Of a DNA stretch of 51,241 nt, positions 14,896 to 24,610 are shown one piece after another; within the stretch, counting starts at the first letter, position 1; the number at the start of each line of letters is the position of its first letter. The notes beneath the pieces were generated by a model that did not search any database, was not told the origin of the DNA, and worked only from the letters and a program-made list of their open reading frames with translations. This DNA is from Planctomycetaceae bacterium (GTDB lineage Bacteria; Planctomycetota; Planctomycetia; Planctomycetales; Planctomycetaceae): assembly GCA_016795145.1 (NCBI GenBank), contig JAEUII010000173.1, positions 1 through 51,241 of the forward strand. The letters run 5' to 3'. Both the position numbers and the translations under genes were made by a program.

Positions 14896-17115
14896 GTGTC
14901 TCACAACGCAACTCCGTCAGAAAAAGACTGGGACACTCTGGCCGCCATTGCGGAGTCCTTTTCCGCTGCCTGGCGCGGTCAGCTGTTTCCGCCGGAGGTC
15001 GCTGATTATGCGGGATTGACGGAAGAGTGCCTGCGACCATGGCTTGTTCGGGAACTCGTGAAGCTGGATCTGGAGCAGCGGTGGCAACGCGGATTGAGCC
15101 GACTGCTGGAAGATTATGAGTTTGATCTTCCCGATCTTCGAAGCATGATCACTCCTGAACTGGTGTTCGAAGAGTATCAGCTTCGAAAGCAATACGGAGA
15201 TCGTGTTTCACCTGGCGAACTTTTCCGGCGATTCCCGGAGCATGCAGAGTCGCTGGGGCGCCTGCTTCAGATGGACCCCGCGCTCAAGTCGACGTTACTT
15301 GTTCAGGATGTGATCGAACCCGTTCGGGACTTTCTGCCGGGGGAGCAAATCGACGATTTCGATCTGCTGCTCAAACTTGGGCAGGGGGCCTTCGCCACTG
15401 TGTTTCTGGCAAGGCAGCGATCCATGCAGCGATTCGTTGCACTGAAGATCTCCGCCCATCGAGGCTCCGAAGGCCAGACGCTCGCGCAGCTGGATCATGA
15501 CAACATTATTCGAGTGTACGATCAGCGAGTGGTCGATGATCCTCCTGTGCGACTGTTGTATATGCAGTATGCCGCAGGCGGAACGCTTGCCGATGTGATT
15601 CGACTGATGAGGGAACACAAGACCTCGGAATGGAACGGTCGACAATACCTTCGGTGTATTGATCAGATTCTGGATCAGCGTGGTGAAACACGGCCAGCCG
15701 AATCTGTCATTCGCCAGAAGATTTCGGCGATGACCTGGTGTGAACTCGTTTGCTGGATCGGCAGTCGCCTTTCGATGGCCCTTGCGTATGCTCATTGGAA
15801 CGGCGTTCTTCACCGCGATCTGAAGCCTGCCAACATTCTCCTGACAGCCGAAGGAGTTCCTCGACTTGCTGACTTCAACGTGAGCTTTGGATCACAGGTC
15901 TCAGGAACAACGGCCGACGCAGATTTCGGAGGCAGTCTTGCGTACATGTCTCCGGAGCAGCTTGCGGTCTGCGATCCAGCACAGAAAAGAAATGCGGATG
16001 ATCTGACAGAGGCGAGTGATCTGTATTCGCTGGGCATTGTGCTGTCGGAGTTGCTGACAGGACATCGGCCGCGACTGTCGGAGTCTGGCCGAGCACAGCT
16101 TTCAGGGGTGATCAGGAGCCTGCTGACCCTTGAGGAACATCAAAGGGAAGGGCAGAGCCCCGCTTCCACTGTTGATATGGAGGATGCTGCCGGTCTGCAG
16201 GAAGTACTTCAGCGATGTCTGCAGTCAAACGCTGAAGATCGATATCGAACTGGCGAAGAGCTTGCATCGGCTCTGGAGCTGTGCCTGAATCAGGACGCTC
16301 GTGCGCTTCTGAATGATCACACAACCGCATGGAAGCGTGTCGTACGGCGCTGGCCTCAGACATCGATTGTGGTCACGACGCTGATACCGAATCTGCTGAT
16401 GGCTGTGTTCAATTTTCTGTACAATCAGGGAGAAATTCGGCAGTCATTTCCGGACGGCGAACCCACATTCCTGAAGATTCAGTCCTACATCAACCTGGTG
16501 GCCTTTTCGGTTGGGATTGCCAGTTCCTTCTGGCTGATTCGGTCGGTAACACGAGCCACATGTCAGCAGCACGGACAATGTTCGCCCGAGCAGCGAGTTG
16601 TGTTTCGAAGTGAGTGTTTGCAGCTCGGCAATACCGCCTCGATTGTGAGTACCGTGTTGTGGCTGGCGGCTGGCCCTGTGTACCCGATCGCACTCCATCT
16701 GCTGAAGGGGGATGTGCCTGTTTCGATCTATCAGCACTTCGTCGCTTCGCTGTCCCTGTGCGGGCTGATCGTGTCAGCCTACCCGTTCTTTGGAGTTTCT
16801 TTGATCGCTGTTCGCGGCTTGTACCCTACACTGGTTGGCAGTGACCCATTATCGCCGCTTGAACTTCCCGCCCTTCGCCGACTCAGCACGTGGACGTGGT
16901 TTCATTTGATTCTGGCGGCGGCTGTTCCGATGGCTGCGGTGCTGATTCTGGCCATCGCGGGACTGAATCGTCGCTGGGCCCTGATCATCCTGGCCTTCGC
17001 TGGTTCGATGGGTGTCCTTTGCACCACGGCCGCATTTCGACTTCTGCAGAAGGACATCCAGACTCTGACCGGTTTGCTGCGCCGAACAACGTTTTCCGGC
17101 GAGCGGTGTGCGTGA
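14896..17115 (+). CDS. Membrane Ser/Thr protein kinase with polytopic C-terminus and DFN motif
   Basis: 739 residues, GTG start. Before the kinase lies a planctomycete-type pre-kinase segment (about 95-125, PELVFEEYQLRKQYGD followed by PGELFRRFPEHAESL). The kinase domain (about 150-460) has LGQGAFATVFLA, VALK, a conserved Glu in the C-helix (SEGQTLAQLDHDN), HRDLKPAN (about 305-312), LADFN (Asp326, Asn328) and AYMSPEQ. The usual DFG is DFN, an uncommon change that keeps the metal-binding Asp. A long insert lies between the N-lobe and HRD. The C-terminal 250 residues carry about six hydrophobic segments, with no recognised extracellular sensor. It is divergent from a sigma factor and upstream of another sigma/kinase pair. 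Confidence 0.88.
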   Translation: MSHNATPSEKDWDTLAAIAESFSAAWRGQLFPPEVADYAGLTEECLRPWLVRELVKLDLEQRWQRGLSRLLEDYEFDLPDLRSMITPELVFEEYQLRKQYGDRVSPGELFRRFPEHAESLGRLLQMDPALKSTLLVQDVIEPVRDFLPGEQIDDFDLLLKLGQGAFATVFLARQRSMQRFVALKISAHRGSEGQTLAQLDHDNIIRVYDQRVVDDPPVRLLYMQYAAGGTLADVIRLMREHKTSEWNGRQYLRCIDQILDQRGETRPAESVIRQKISAMTWCELVCWIGSRLSMALAYAHWNGVLHRDLKPANILLTAEGVPRLADFNVSFGSQVSGTTADADFGGSLAYMSPEQLAVCDPAQKRNADDLTEASDLYSLGIVLSELLTGHRPRLSESGRAQLSGVIRSLLTLEEHQREGQSPASTVDMEDAAGLQEVLQRCLQSNAEDRYRTGEELASALELCLNQDARALLNDHTTAWKRVVRRWPQTSIVVTTLIPNLLMAVFNFLYNQGEIRQSFPDGEPTFLKIQSYINLVAFSVGIASSFWLIRSVTRATCQQHGQCSPEQRVVFRSECLQLGNTASIVSTVLWLAAGPVYPIALHLLKGDVPVSIYQHFVASLSLCGLIVSAYPFFGVSLIAVRGLYPTLVGSDPLSPLELPALRRLSTWTWFHLILAAAVPMAAVLILAIAGLNRRWALIILAFAGSMGVLCTTAAFRLLQKDIQTLTGLLRRTTFSGERCA

Positions 17116-17311
17116 GCTTCTTGCGTAGGTTACCGGTAGCGAATTCTGAATCGGCGCGAGGCGTGAGTTCGGATGTGCAGGTCCATTATCAGACGCGTCT
17201 TCCTGCCATTTTGGAAAAAGTGTCCTTAGATTTCTGAAAAGCGCGCTTCGTTGGTGAAGGATTGACGCCTTCCTGTTCAACATCCCTGTTCGAATCATGG
17301 GAGTCAGCGAA

Positions 17312-17926
17312 ATGGGTGAGCCGGAAGGAGTCAGCGACGCGGACTTTGAGGAGTATCGTCCTGCGCTGCGCCTGCTGGCTCGGTCACAGCTTGGAGTGAG
17401 ATTTCGACGGGTTCTGGATGATTCGGATATTGTGCAGCAGACTCTGCTGGAAGCGCATGCAAAGAAGTCCACCATTCGAGGAAAGTCGGATGCGGAACGA
17501 TTCGCGTGGCTTCGGCGAGTACTAACCACAACGATTCTGGATCATGTCCGGAGACATACTCGGGGAAAGCGAACCGTTGAGAAGGAAGTGGAGCTGGAGG
17601 CTCAGGTGCGAAGATCCGCGCTCAGAGCCGATCAGTGGTTGACGGATCGAAGTTCGTCACCATCGCAGCGAGCAGAAAGAAACGAGCAGCTGCAGTCGCT
17701 GGCGACAGCTCTTCAGGCACTTCCGGATGCTCAGCGGGAAGCGATTGAACTCTATCACCTTCAGGGATGCACGTTGCCGGAAGTTGCCCGGCTGCTGAAT
17801 CGAACCGGCCCATCGGTGGCGGGTTTGATTCATCGCGGTCTGAAGCAGTTGCGACAAGTCATGAAAGTTGAAGATTCGTTGTCCTCTGTCTCACTGGCGA
17901 CGATGTCAGCCGAGGACGAAAACTAA
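17312..17926 (+). CDS. ECF-type RNA polymerase sigma factor
   Basis: A 204-residue sigma factor of the same broad class as the one at 14223. Region 2 is at about residues 10-90 (FEEYRPALRLLARSQLG, DDSDIVQQTLLEAH, AERFAWLRRVLTTTILDHVR). Region 4 is at about 130-190 (ALPDAQREAIELYHLQGCTL, PEVARLLNRTGPSVAGLIHR). I chose the ATG at 17312 because GGGAG at 17299-17303 is 8 nt upstream; the in-frame ATG at 17297 has none. The kinase gene follows 79 bp downstream on the same strand, so co-transcription is likely. The 181 bp upstream, after the first kinase gene, show no terminator. Confidence 0.9.
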   Translation: MGEPEGVSDADFEEYRPALRLLARSQLGVRFRRVLDDSDIVQQTLLEAHAKKSTIRGKSDAERFAWLRRVLTTTILDHVRRHTRGKRTVEKEVELEAQVRRSALRADQWLTDRSSSPSQRAERNEQLQSLATALQALPDAQREAIELYHLQGCTLPEVARLLNRTGPSVAGLIHRGLKQLRQVMKVEDSLSSVSLATMSAEDEN

Positions 17927-18005
17927 CGCAGCTGAAACGGCGCGAGTTGTGAATGTCCGAAACAGAGCAGGGCACAGTGTCAGCAAAGTCATTGGGAGTT
18001 CTCTG

Positions 18006-21000
18006 ATGAAACAGAGCATATTGACAACCGAAGAACCAACGCCCGGACGTGTGGAGCTCGCGATTGAAGAATTCCTCATGAAGCGAGGGATTCTGGACAT
18101 TGATGAATGGCTGAGCCGTTACCCTGACTGTACTCCGGACCTGCTGGAGTTCCTTCAGAACGAATCCAGTATTTCGTCGGTCACGACAGCTCTGTGCGGC
18201 GCGCCGGGACCGGTCGACTGCCGTATTGGCGAGTATGAGATTCTGGAGGTTGTTGATCGTGGTGGCATGGGGGTCGTCTACAAAGCGCGTCAGCGAAGAC
18301 TCCGCCGCATTGTCGCACTCAAGATGATTCACCAGGGGCAGTTTCAAAGTCCGGAAGTGCGTCGGCGATTTCAGAACGAAGCCGAAACGGTAGCGAGGCT
18401 GCGTCACCCGAACCTCGTGACAATTCATGAGATCGGTGAGCACAATGGCGTTCCGTTTTTCTCAATGGAATACGTTCGCGGACGGACGCTGTCGGATCTG
18501 AATCGTCAGGGGCGCATCAATCCAAGAGCCATCGCGCAGATTGCGTGTTCGATCGCTGACACAATTCACTACATCCATGGATGCGGCATTCTTCATCGTG
18601 ACCTGAAGCCATCCAACATCATGATTGATGATGACAAGGGCGAAGTACGAGTCACCGATTTTGGACTCGCGAAGCAGCTGGACCGCGGATATTCCATGAC
18701 GGAAACGGGCCAGATTCTTGGCAGCATCGACTACATGCCGCCGGAACAGGCGGAAGCTCGACACGAACAGATGGGGCCGGCGAGTGATGTGTATTCGATC
18801 GGCGCGATTATGTATGAGCTGCTGACGGGGCGGCCACCGTTTCAGAGCGACACGTTCCTTGCAACGCTTCGCATGATCCGCGAACAAAAGCCGGTTCCAC
18901 CAAGAGAACTCAACAGTCGAGTCCCGGAAGAGCTGGAAGCTATCTGTCTGAAGTGTCTTCGGAAGAAACCATCAGCACGTTACGCATCGGCCAGTGAACT
19001 CGCTCAGGACCTTTCGAAATTCCTTGATAAGGAGCCCGTCGATGTGCTCAAGTGGCAACGGCGACGCCAGAAGCTGAAGCCATTCGCAGGGGCACTGAGC
19101 GTCATGATGGCGGCTGTGTGTGTGCTGGCGGTGATTCTGTCAACGGAGCTGGGAAGTTCTGAGGAACCGCCACTCTTTACAAGCCCCGAGCCGCCAAAAC
19201 ACGCTGCGGACGATGTCGAAGTGAAGCTGCCGGAGAAGACCGATCAAGAATCAGCAGCAGGCGTTGCTCAGGCTGAAGCTGAAGGTGATCGCAATGACCG
19301 GAACGAAAAGGTCATCCAGCCTGTCTCAGTTCAAACACCTGTTCCGAATGTTCCGGCACCACTGCCAGACGTTGCCGCGACGTCGAAACCACCAGCGCCG
19401 GCGAACCCGTCAGAACAGAGCCCTGTTGTTGCCAATCCACCGGCTTCTCCGGTACCACCGCCGGTGATCCCGGTTGCTCAGGCTGAAACGCCCGCGGCTC
19501 CGGTTGCTCCCGTTCCACAGGAGCCTGTCGCCGCGAAGCCTTTGGATGTGGCTGCGAATGATCAGGTCGTCGAGGCCGTCGCAAAGGCCGACGTTCAGCG
19601 TCCTGAATTGCCAGCACCGGTGCCAGCTCCCGCACCGCCAGTGGATGATACGCATCGTCAAACTGTCATCACAACAGCCATGGTTTCCGGGCAACCCTTT
19701 GGAGTTGCGTCCGTTGAGTTAGAGATTCGACCGGAAACAGGATGGGAATATCGCGACGATGTACCGATTCGCTTTATGTCACGCGATGGAAAGCCCCTGT
19801 ATGGCGCCTTTCAGTACCGTAAACCAACCGCAGCGTCTCGACATTTTCCGGGACGTCCGGCAAGGCTCACGGGATGGTTCCTGTTCGCAGGTGATGCACC
19901 GCCTGTGGTTAATATCGTTGCGGCTGATGATGTACTCGCCCGAGACGTACAGGTTGCGGTCGACCCGAAGAAATCTCATCGTTCATTATTGAGTGCATGG
20001 TGGGCGGCGTTCAGCCGGAACAATGCATCCAGTGCCTCGCCCGAGCTTGCGAAGGTCAACGATTACTTCCGCGAAATGATGGCGCGCCGACTGAGTTTGC
20101 CGCCAAACCGCCGGACTCAAAGCACATCAGCGAATTCAAGTCTCGAACATGAGTTTGAGAGGACGTTTGGAATGTTGTTTGGGTTTGAGTCGATTCGTCT
20201 GGCGATGATGGCCGATCGAATTCAGCCCGCCGAAGCTCCTTCAGAATTTGCTGATCTGGGGCTGCCCGAACCTCTGTCGATTTCAAGTGTTCGTGTTCCG
20301 GATCGAACGGACGACGTCTCGATTGAGTGGATTGCGAAGCAGATCCCTGCCGAGTGCTTTTACCTGCGCTGTTTCCGAATCGCGAACTATTCGTGGGTTC
20401 GGAGTCTGGTGAAGGGGTGGGGCGGAGATCTCGAAGGCGTCGTTGCGAATCCTGCCGTCGACTTTCACGTTCGCGACCGGATTGAATCGCAGCTGGCTCT
20501 GGATGTGGACAGTCTGGTGAGTGCGGGAGCAGACGACGAAATTTCCGACTGTGCACTGATCGGTCTGGATCCATTCTTCCACGACGGAGCCGCGCTGGGT
20601 GTTCTGTTCGAAGCCAAGTCTGCAGGCAGGCTTGGGGAGATTCTGGAAGAAGAACGTGCGAAGGTGGCACGTCTGAAGAACCTGACAGAAACCACCGTCC
20701 AGATTGAAGGTCGTTCCGTACGTCTGTTAACGACGAATCACTTTGAGATTCGCTCCTGGTATGTCGTCAAAGACGGCTACCACCTGATCACAAACTCCAA
20801 GGCGCTGGTGCAGAGATTTCTGCAGACCAGCCAGTCGAGTTCGCTTGGGGCACTCGCGGAATACCGATACGCACGCTCAAAGATGGACACCGATGGAAAG
20901 TGCGTTTCCTGGCTCTATCTTCCGGATCCGTTTTTCCGAAACATCACAAGTCCCAAGTACCGGGTTGAACTGCATCGTCGACGAAGAGCTGCAGATGATC

Positions 21001-22337
21001 TGATCGCCCTTCAGCTGGCTCGCATGGCCTGCGAAGCGGAGACTGGTGCTGTGATGGGCGTGCCGGAGCTGATTCAAAACGGATTCCTGCCGCTGGACTT
21101 TGGGACTCGTCCGGACAACAGCTCTGCAACGGTCAGTGATGGAATCGTCTGTGATTCCCATCGAGGTGTTCATGGAACATTTTTGCCCATCGCCGATATG
21201 CCGGTCGTGACCTGCACGAGCTACGAGCGAAATGCGTACGAAGCGTTTCGAGATGCTTACACAAAAGAGTGGCGGACGATGGATCCGGTTCTGCTTTCGT
21301 TCTATCGTCGACCCCCTGAAGGCGACATTGAACGCATCGTGTTGAATATCCGCATTACTCCTTACGCTCAGCAGGAGTACGAGTTTCTGCGACGTCATCT
21401 TGCATCTGCACCCGACCAAAAGAAGATCGTGGTTCGTGAAAAAGAGCTGATGGGTGTCTCAGCAAGCCTTCGAGGTCAACATGGCTTTCAGGCTCATGCC
21501 CATGCGGGGCTGAAAGATGAAGAGATTCCCTATGAGATTTACCAGGGGAGCATTCGCCGGACAGGACGGAACAAGAGTCGTTCATTTGCGAGCAGTAACT
21601 CATATGCTCTGATCACGGACAAGACTGATGCGGGGGCGTTTCTTCTGCCGGACTTTGTACATTGCCTGAAGACACGAGAGTCGCTGATGGATGAGAAGCC
21701 TCCGGAGACTCTGCTGGAGCAGATGCTGTTTGCGGTTATTCCCTATCGTGACATTGTTCGCAGCGGAATCGAATCTTACCGAAGAACGTCATCGCGGGGT
21801 TGTGCTTTGGCAGCCGACAAGGAGATCGGACACGCCGTTCTGGATGACTTTTCTTTTGAGAAGGCTGATCGCCCCGCTCATCTTTTTATGCACATGAAGG
21901 ATGTCTCACAGTCGATTGTATTCCCCTACATCCGGGCATGGACCTATTCGTCTTCACGCAAAGTTTCCGGAGCGGATGTTGCCAGTCTGAATCGAACGGC
22001 CGACCTGCTTCAGATGGAGCCGAACGCCGTGCGAATTCGAATCGAAGAAGCCATCCAGGGACGCCTCGTTTGTCCGGCTGGCGGCCAGTACGAGCCTGTT
22101 GCTGCAACGAACCGACCGCCGTTTCTGCGAAGCTCCATGTGGCTCAAGCCAAGCGTCTTCGATGAATCGACTGTGCCCGAGAACTACAGCTTTCCATTCT
22201 TCGACTGGCTTCATGGTTTTCAGATGGAGACTCAGCTCAATGCGGTGACTCTGGAGTCACGCCTGGAACTGCGAGTCAAAGCGTCGGACGAAGGCGACAT
22301 CTGGCCAATCCCGGAACTTGCTTCCACGAGACGGTAA
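18006..22337 (+). CDS. Ser/Thr protein kinase fused to a large extracytoplasmic domain
   Basis: 1443 residues; the start at 18006 is set by GGGAG 7 nt upstream (the frame is open to 17868, overlapping the sigma gene). Order: pre-kinase segment (about 17-50, AIEEFLMKRGILDIDEWLSR); kinase (about 75-345) with GGMGVVYKA, VALKMI, HRDLKPSN, VTDFGLAK and DYMPPEQ, all canonical; one membrane helix (about 363-382); a Pro/Ala-rich spacer (about 385-550); and an 880-residue C-terminal domain with no family I recognise. The last contains a segment near IPAECFYLRCFRIANYSWVR that I associate with large hypothetical planctomycete proteins. The layout suggests an outside sensor controlling an inside kinase, co-transcribed with the sigma factor 79 bp upstream. 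Confidence 0.9.
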   Translation: MKQSILTTEEPTPGRVELAIEEFLMKRGILDIDEWLSRYPDCTPDLLEFLQNESSISSVTTALCGAPGPVDCRIGEYEILEVVDRGGMGVVYKARQRRLRRIVALKMIHQGQFQSPEVRRRFQNEAETVARLRHPNLVTIHEIGEHNGVPFFSMEYVRGRTLSDLNRQGRINPRAIAQIACSIADTIHYIHGCGILHRDLKPSNIMIDDDKGEVRVTDFGLAKQLDRGYSMTETGQILGSIDYMPPEQAEARHEQMGPASDVYSIGAIMYELLTGRPPFQSDTFLATLRMIREQKPVPPRELNSRVPEELEAICLKCLRKKPSARYASASELAQDLSKFLDKEPVDVLKWQRRRQKLKPFAGALSVMMAAVCVLAVILSTELGSSEEPPLFTSPEPPKHAADDVEVKLPEKTDQESAAGVAQAEAEGDRNDRNEKVIQPVSVQTPVPNVPAPLPDVAATSKPPAPANPSEQSPVVANPPASPVPPPVIPVAQAETPAAPVAPVPQEPVAAKPLDVAANDQVVEAVAKADVQRPELPAPVPAPAPPVDDTHRQTVITTAMVSGQPFGVASVELEIRPETGWEYRDDVPIRFMSRDGKPLYGAFQYRKPTAASRHFPGRPARLTGWFLFAGDAPPVVNIVAADDVLARDVQVAVDPKKSHRSLLSAWWAAFSRNNASSASPELAKVNDYFREMMARRLSLPPNRRTQSTSANSSLEHEFERTFGMLFGFESIRLAMMADRIQPAEAPSEFADLGLPEPLSISSVRVPDRTDDVSIEWIAKQIPAECFYLRCFRIANYSWVRSLVKGWGGDLEGVVANPAVDFHVRDRIESQLALDVDSLVSAGADDEISDCALIGLDPFFHDGAALGVLFEAKSAGRLGEILEEERAKVARLKNLTETTVQIEGRSVRLLTTNHFEIRSWYVVKDGYHLITNSKALVQRFLQTSQSSSLGALAEYRYARSKMDTDGKCVSWLYLPDPFFRNITSPKYRVELHRRRRAADDLIALQLARMACEAETGAVMGVPELIQNGFLPLDFGTRPDNSSATVSDGIVCDSHRGVHGTFLPIADMPVVTCTSYERNAYEAFRDAYTKEWRTMDPVLLSFYRRPPEGDIERIVLNIRITPYAQQEYEFLRRHLASAPDQKKIVVREKELMGVSASLRGQHGFQAHAHAGLKDEEIPYEIYQGSIRRTGRNKSRSFASSNSYALITDKTDAGAFLLPDFVHCLKTRESLMDEKPPETLLEQMLFAVIPYRDIVRSGIESYRRTSSRGCALAADKEIGHAVLDDFSFEKADRPAHLFMHMKDVSQSIVFPYIRAWTYSSSRKVSGADVASLNRTADLLQMEPNAVRIRIEEAIQGRLVCPAGGQYEPVAATNRPPFLRSSMWLKPSVFDESTVPENYSFPFFDWLHGFQMETQLNAVTLESRLELRVKASDEGDIWPIPELASTRR

Positions 22338-22458
22338 GCCGTTGTCCGAAACACGCTGGTGAGCGGGATGCGTCAGCTTCCCGGAATGTTTTCGCGGTCC
22401 CCAGTGAGTTGCCGTGTTCTGTTCAGTTGAATGAGCACGAGTAAGAGCACGGAAGGCA

Positions 22459-23181
22459 TCAGCGCGCCGGAACAAGCTGACTGATCCATTCTCTGAGACA
22501 GTCGCTGGCTGCGGGACAAAGGGCGGCCTCGTGAGTGTGTGCCGCGTTCCTCAGTTGCTGAACGCTCAAGCCAGCAACGCCGGAGATTTCGCAGGCGTGG
22601 CCGACATACCAGCGTTCGAGTCCAGTGGCGGTAACCTCGGGATGAAACTGCATCGCCAGAATATGGTGGCCAACGGCGAATGCCTGGTTTTCATACATTG
22701 GCGTCGATGCCAGCAGTTCTGCTTCAACCGGTCGCCGGAATGTGTCTCCGTGCCAGTGCAGCACGGGAATGTCCTGAAGATGACGCAGCGGACTGCTCAG
22801 GCCTGCCGATGTCAGTGACAGTTTGCTCCAGCCAATTTCTTTGCCATGGCCTGGGTGCACATGGCCGCCAAGTGCCTGCGCAATCAATTGCGCCCCGAGG
22901 CATATTCCCAGAACGGGGCGGCGCTGTTCGTGACGCTTCGCGATCAACTGCAGTTCGCGTGTCAGGAAGGGATAAGATTCCTGCTCATACACACCGATGG
23001 GACCACCGAGCACGATCAGAAGATCGGCATTCACGATGGACTGGTCGTTCAGGTCATTGACCGGCGCATCGACATAGCGAATGTTGTACCCGGCTTCCTG
23101 CAGTACCGGAGCAAACAGGTCGAGGTCTTCGAAGGCTACATGACGGATCACAACCGCTGAGGCCGTTGGTTGAGACTTCAT
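22459..23181 (-). CDS. Class I glutamine amidotransferase (GMP synthase-like)
   Basis: A 240-residue class I glutamine amidotransferase domain, which hydrolyses glutamine to ammonia or acts on gamma-glutamyl substrates. The nucleophile elbow GICLGAQLIAQALGG (Cys near residue 95) and the His-Glu of MQFHPEVTATGLE are both present, as is the oxyanion-type VLGGPIGVYEQ. There is no synthetase domain, so it belongs with the stand-alone GMP-synthase-like amidotransferases often annotated as gamma-glutamyl-gamma-aminobutyrate hydrolase-like or of unknown substrate. It lies just downstream of the DUF1501 gene on the same strand, with a 55-bp gap, so a two-gene transcript is possible though no functional link is evident. 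Confidence 0.88.
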   Translation of the reverse strand: MKSQPTASAVVIRHVAFEDLDLFAPVLQEAGYNIRYVDAPVNDLNDQSIVNADLLIVLGGPIGVYEQESYPFLTRELQLIAKRHEQRRPVLGICLGAQLIAQALGGHVHPGHGKEIGWSKLSLTSAGLSSPLRHLQDIPVLHWHGDTFRRPVEAELLASTPMYENQAFAVGHHILAMQFHPEVTATGLERWYVGHACEISGVAGLSVQQLRNAAHTHEAALCPAASDCLREWISQLVPAR

Positions 23182-23236
23182 CGAGACAGCTATCTGGCTA
23201 AAGTGGCCGTTGGTGTTCTGTCTCTTCCAAACGGAG

Positions 23237-24610
23237 TCAGATCACTTCATGAATCGGCTTGTTGCCAGGATCTACCAGATACTGTGGCACTCCTGACAAG
23301 TCAAAGATGCGAGTATTCTGCGCGTCGATACCGGCACAGTGGTAGAGAGTCGCGAAGACTTCCTGGAAAGTCACCGGACGAATCTGCGGGACTTCACCGT
23401 AGCGATTGGTGGCTCCGATCGCCTGACCGGTTCGCATGCCGCCGCCGGCCATCACGGCGGTATTCGCCTGAGGCCAGTGATCGCGGCTGTTGCTGTTGTT
23501 GATCTTTGGGGTTCGCCCAAACTCACCCCAGACAACGATACTGACGTCCTTGTCGAGTCCCCGCTCATGAAGATCAGTGACAAGTGCTGACAGGCCAGCG
23601 TCCAGGCGAGGACATTCTTCGCGACACTTCGGGAAGTTCATTCCATCCGCGCCGTGCCAGTCCCAGCGGCTGAAGTTCAGGCTGACAAACCGAGCACCGG
23701 CTTCCACCAGTCGTCGCGCAATGCAGAGATTTTCCACCATCGGCGGCGCGCCGTCTCGCTGGAATTTTTCGCTGCTTTCACCGTAACGCGCAACGATCTT
23801 TGGATCTTCCTTCGACAGGTCGAGTGCATCGATCAGTGTGGATGTTGTCAGGATGCCCATGGCCTGCTGAGTGTAAACGTCCAGGCTTCCCATCTGGCCT
23901 CGATGATCCGCTTCGCGCTGGAAGCGATCAAGCGATTTCATGAGGCTGGTTCGATCCTGAAGCTTCTCCAGCGTGATGCCGTTCAGAGTCATGTTTTCCG
24001 GCTTGCTTCGCGCTTCACGTCCGACCAGATTGAACGGAGCATGAGCGACACCAAGGAAGCCGCCGGTTCCTGGTTCGCCCCACGTTCGGTTTCCCGTTTG
24101 ATACATCAGAGCGACGTTGGCCGGGATCGCCGGCGTGACCTGACCGGCCATGTGAGAAACCCATGCACCACCGGATGGCCAGCCTCCTGGCGGCTGCCGA
24201 CTTCCTTTGCGCCGGCCGGTCATGCACTGGTAAGCGTCGTGGGCTCCATCGGAATCCGAGAGCGAACGAACGAGCACGAACTTGTCCATCATCTGAGCCA
24301 TGCGAGGAAACAGCTCACTGACGAAAATGCCAGGCACGTTTGTCGGGATGGCCGCGAACTCTCCTCGAATCTCCGCAGGAGCATCCGGCTTCGGATCCCA
24401 CATGTCCAGATGTGGCGGGCCGCCTGGCAGATAGATGTTGATGATGGCCTTGTGGCCTCGAGACTTCTTTGTTTCTTCTTCGGCCTGCAGAGTCTGCGCG
24501 AGGCTAATGCCTCCCAGCGCCATGCTTCCAATGGTCATGAAGTCGCGGCGAGAAACTCCGTCGCAGAAACCGGATGAGCGACCGTGTTGGCGACCTGTGA
24601 TTGTCAGCAT
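23237..24610 (-). CDS. DUF1501 protein, Tat-exported
   Basis: A 457-residue member of DUF1501, a family with a sulfatase/alkaline-phosphatase-like fold that is heavily expanded in Planctomycetes. The start at 24610 is chosen because AGGA lies 8 nt upstream and the N-terminus then places a Tat motif (SRRDFMTIGSMALGG) at about residues 21-35; the frame stays open to 24796 with non-family sequence. Typical blocks: YLPGGPPHLDMWDPKPDAP, DGAHDAYQCMTGR, RWDWHGADGMNFP, and the C-terminal VVWGEFGRTPKINN followed by GRDHW-like SRDHWPQA. Export to the periplasm by Tat is expected. The enzymatic role of the family is not established. It is divergent from the LuxR-type gene across an 848-bp repeat-bearing gap. 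Confidence 0.9.
   Translation of the reverse strand: MLTITGRQHGRSSGFCDGVSRRDFMTIGSMALGGISLAQTLQAEEETKKSRGHKAIINIYLPGGPPHLDMWDPKPDAPAEIRGEFAAIPTNVPGIFVSELFPRMAQMMDKFVLVRSLSDSDGAHDAYQCMTGRRKGSRQPPGGWPSGGAWVSHMAGQVTPAIPANVALMYQTGNRTWGEPGTGGFLGVAHAPFNLVGREARSKPENMTLNGITLEKLQDRTSLMKSLDRFQREADHRGQMGSLDVYTQQAMGILTTSTLIDALDLSKEDPKIVARYGESSEKFQRDGAPPMVENLCIARRLVEAGARFVSLNFSRWDWHGADGMNFPKCREECPRLDAGLSALVTDLHERGLDKDVSIVVWGEFGRTPKINNSNSRDHWPQANTAVMAGGGMRTGQAIGATNRYGEVPQIRPVTFQEVFATLYHCAGIDAQNTRIFDLSGVPQYLVDPGNKPIHEVI

Noticed and set aside
16849..17529. 226-codon minus-strand frame across the kinase/sigma junction
   Set aside because: It lies opposite two well-supported genes and has an Arg/Ser-rich composition typical of antisense frames in G+C-rich DNA.
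20056..20670. 204-codon minus-strand frame inside the large kinase gene
   Set aside because: It is antisense to a continuous 1443-residue coding region; Arg/Ser/Pro-rich composition marks it as a shadow frame.
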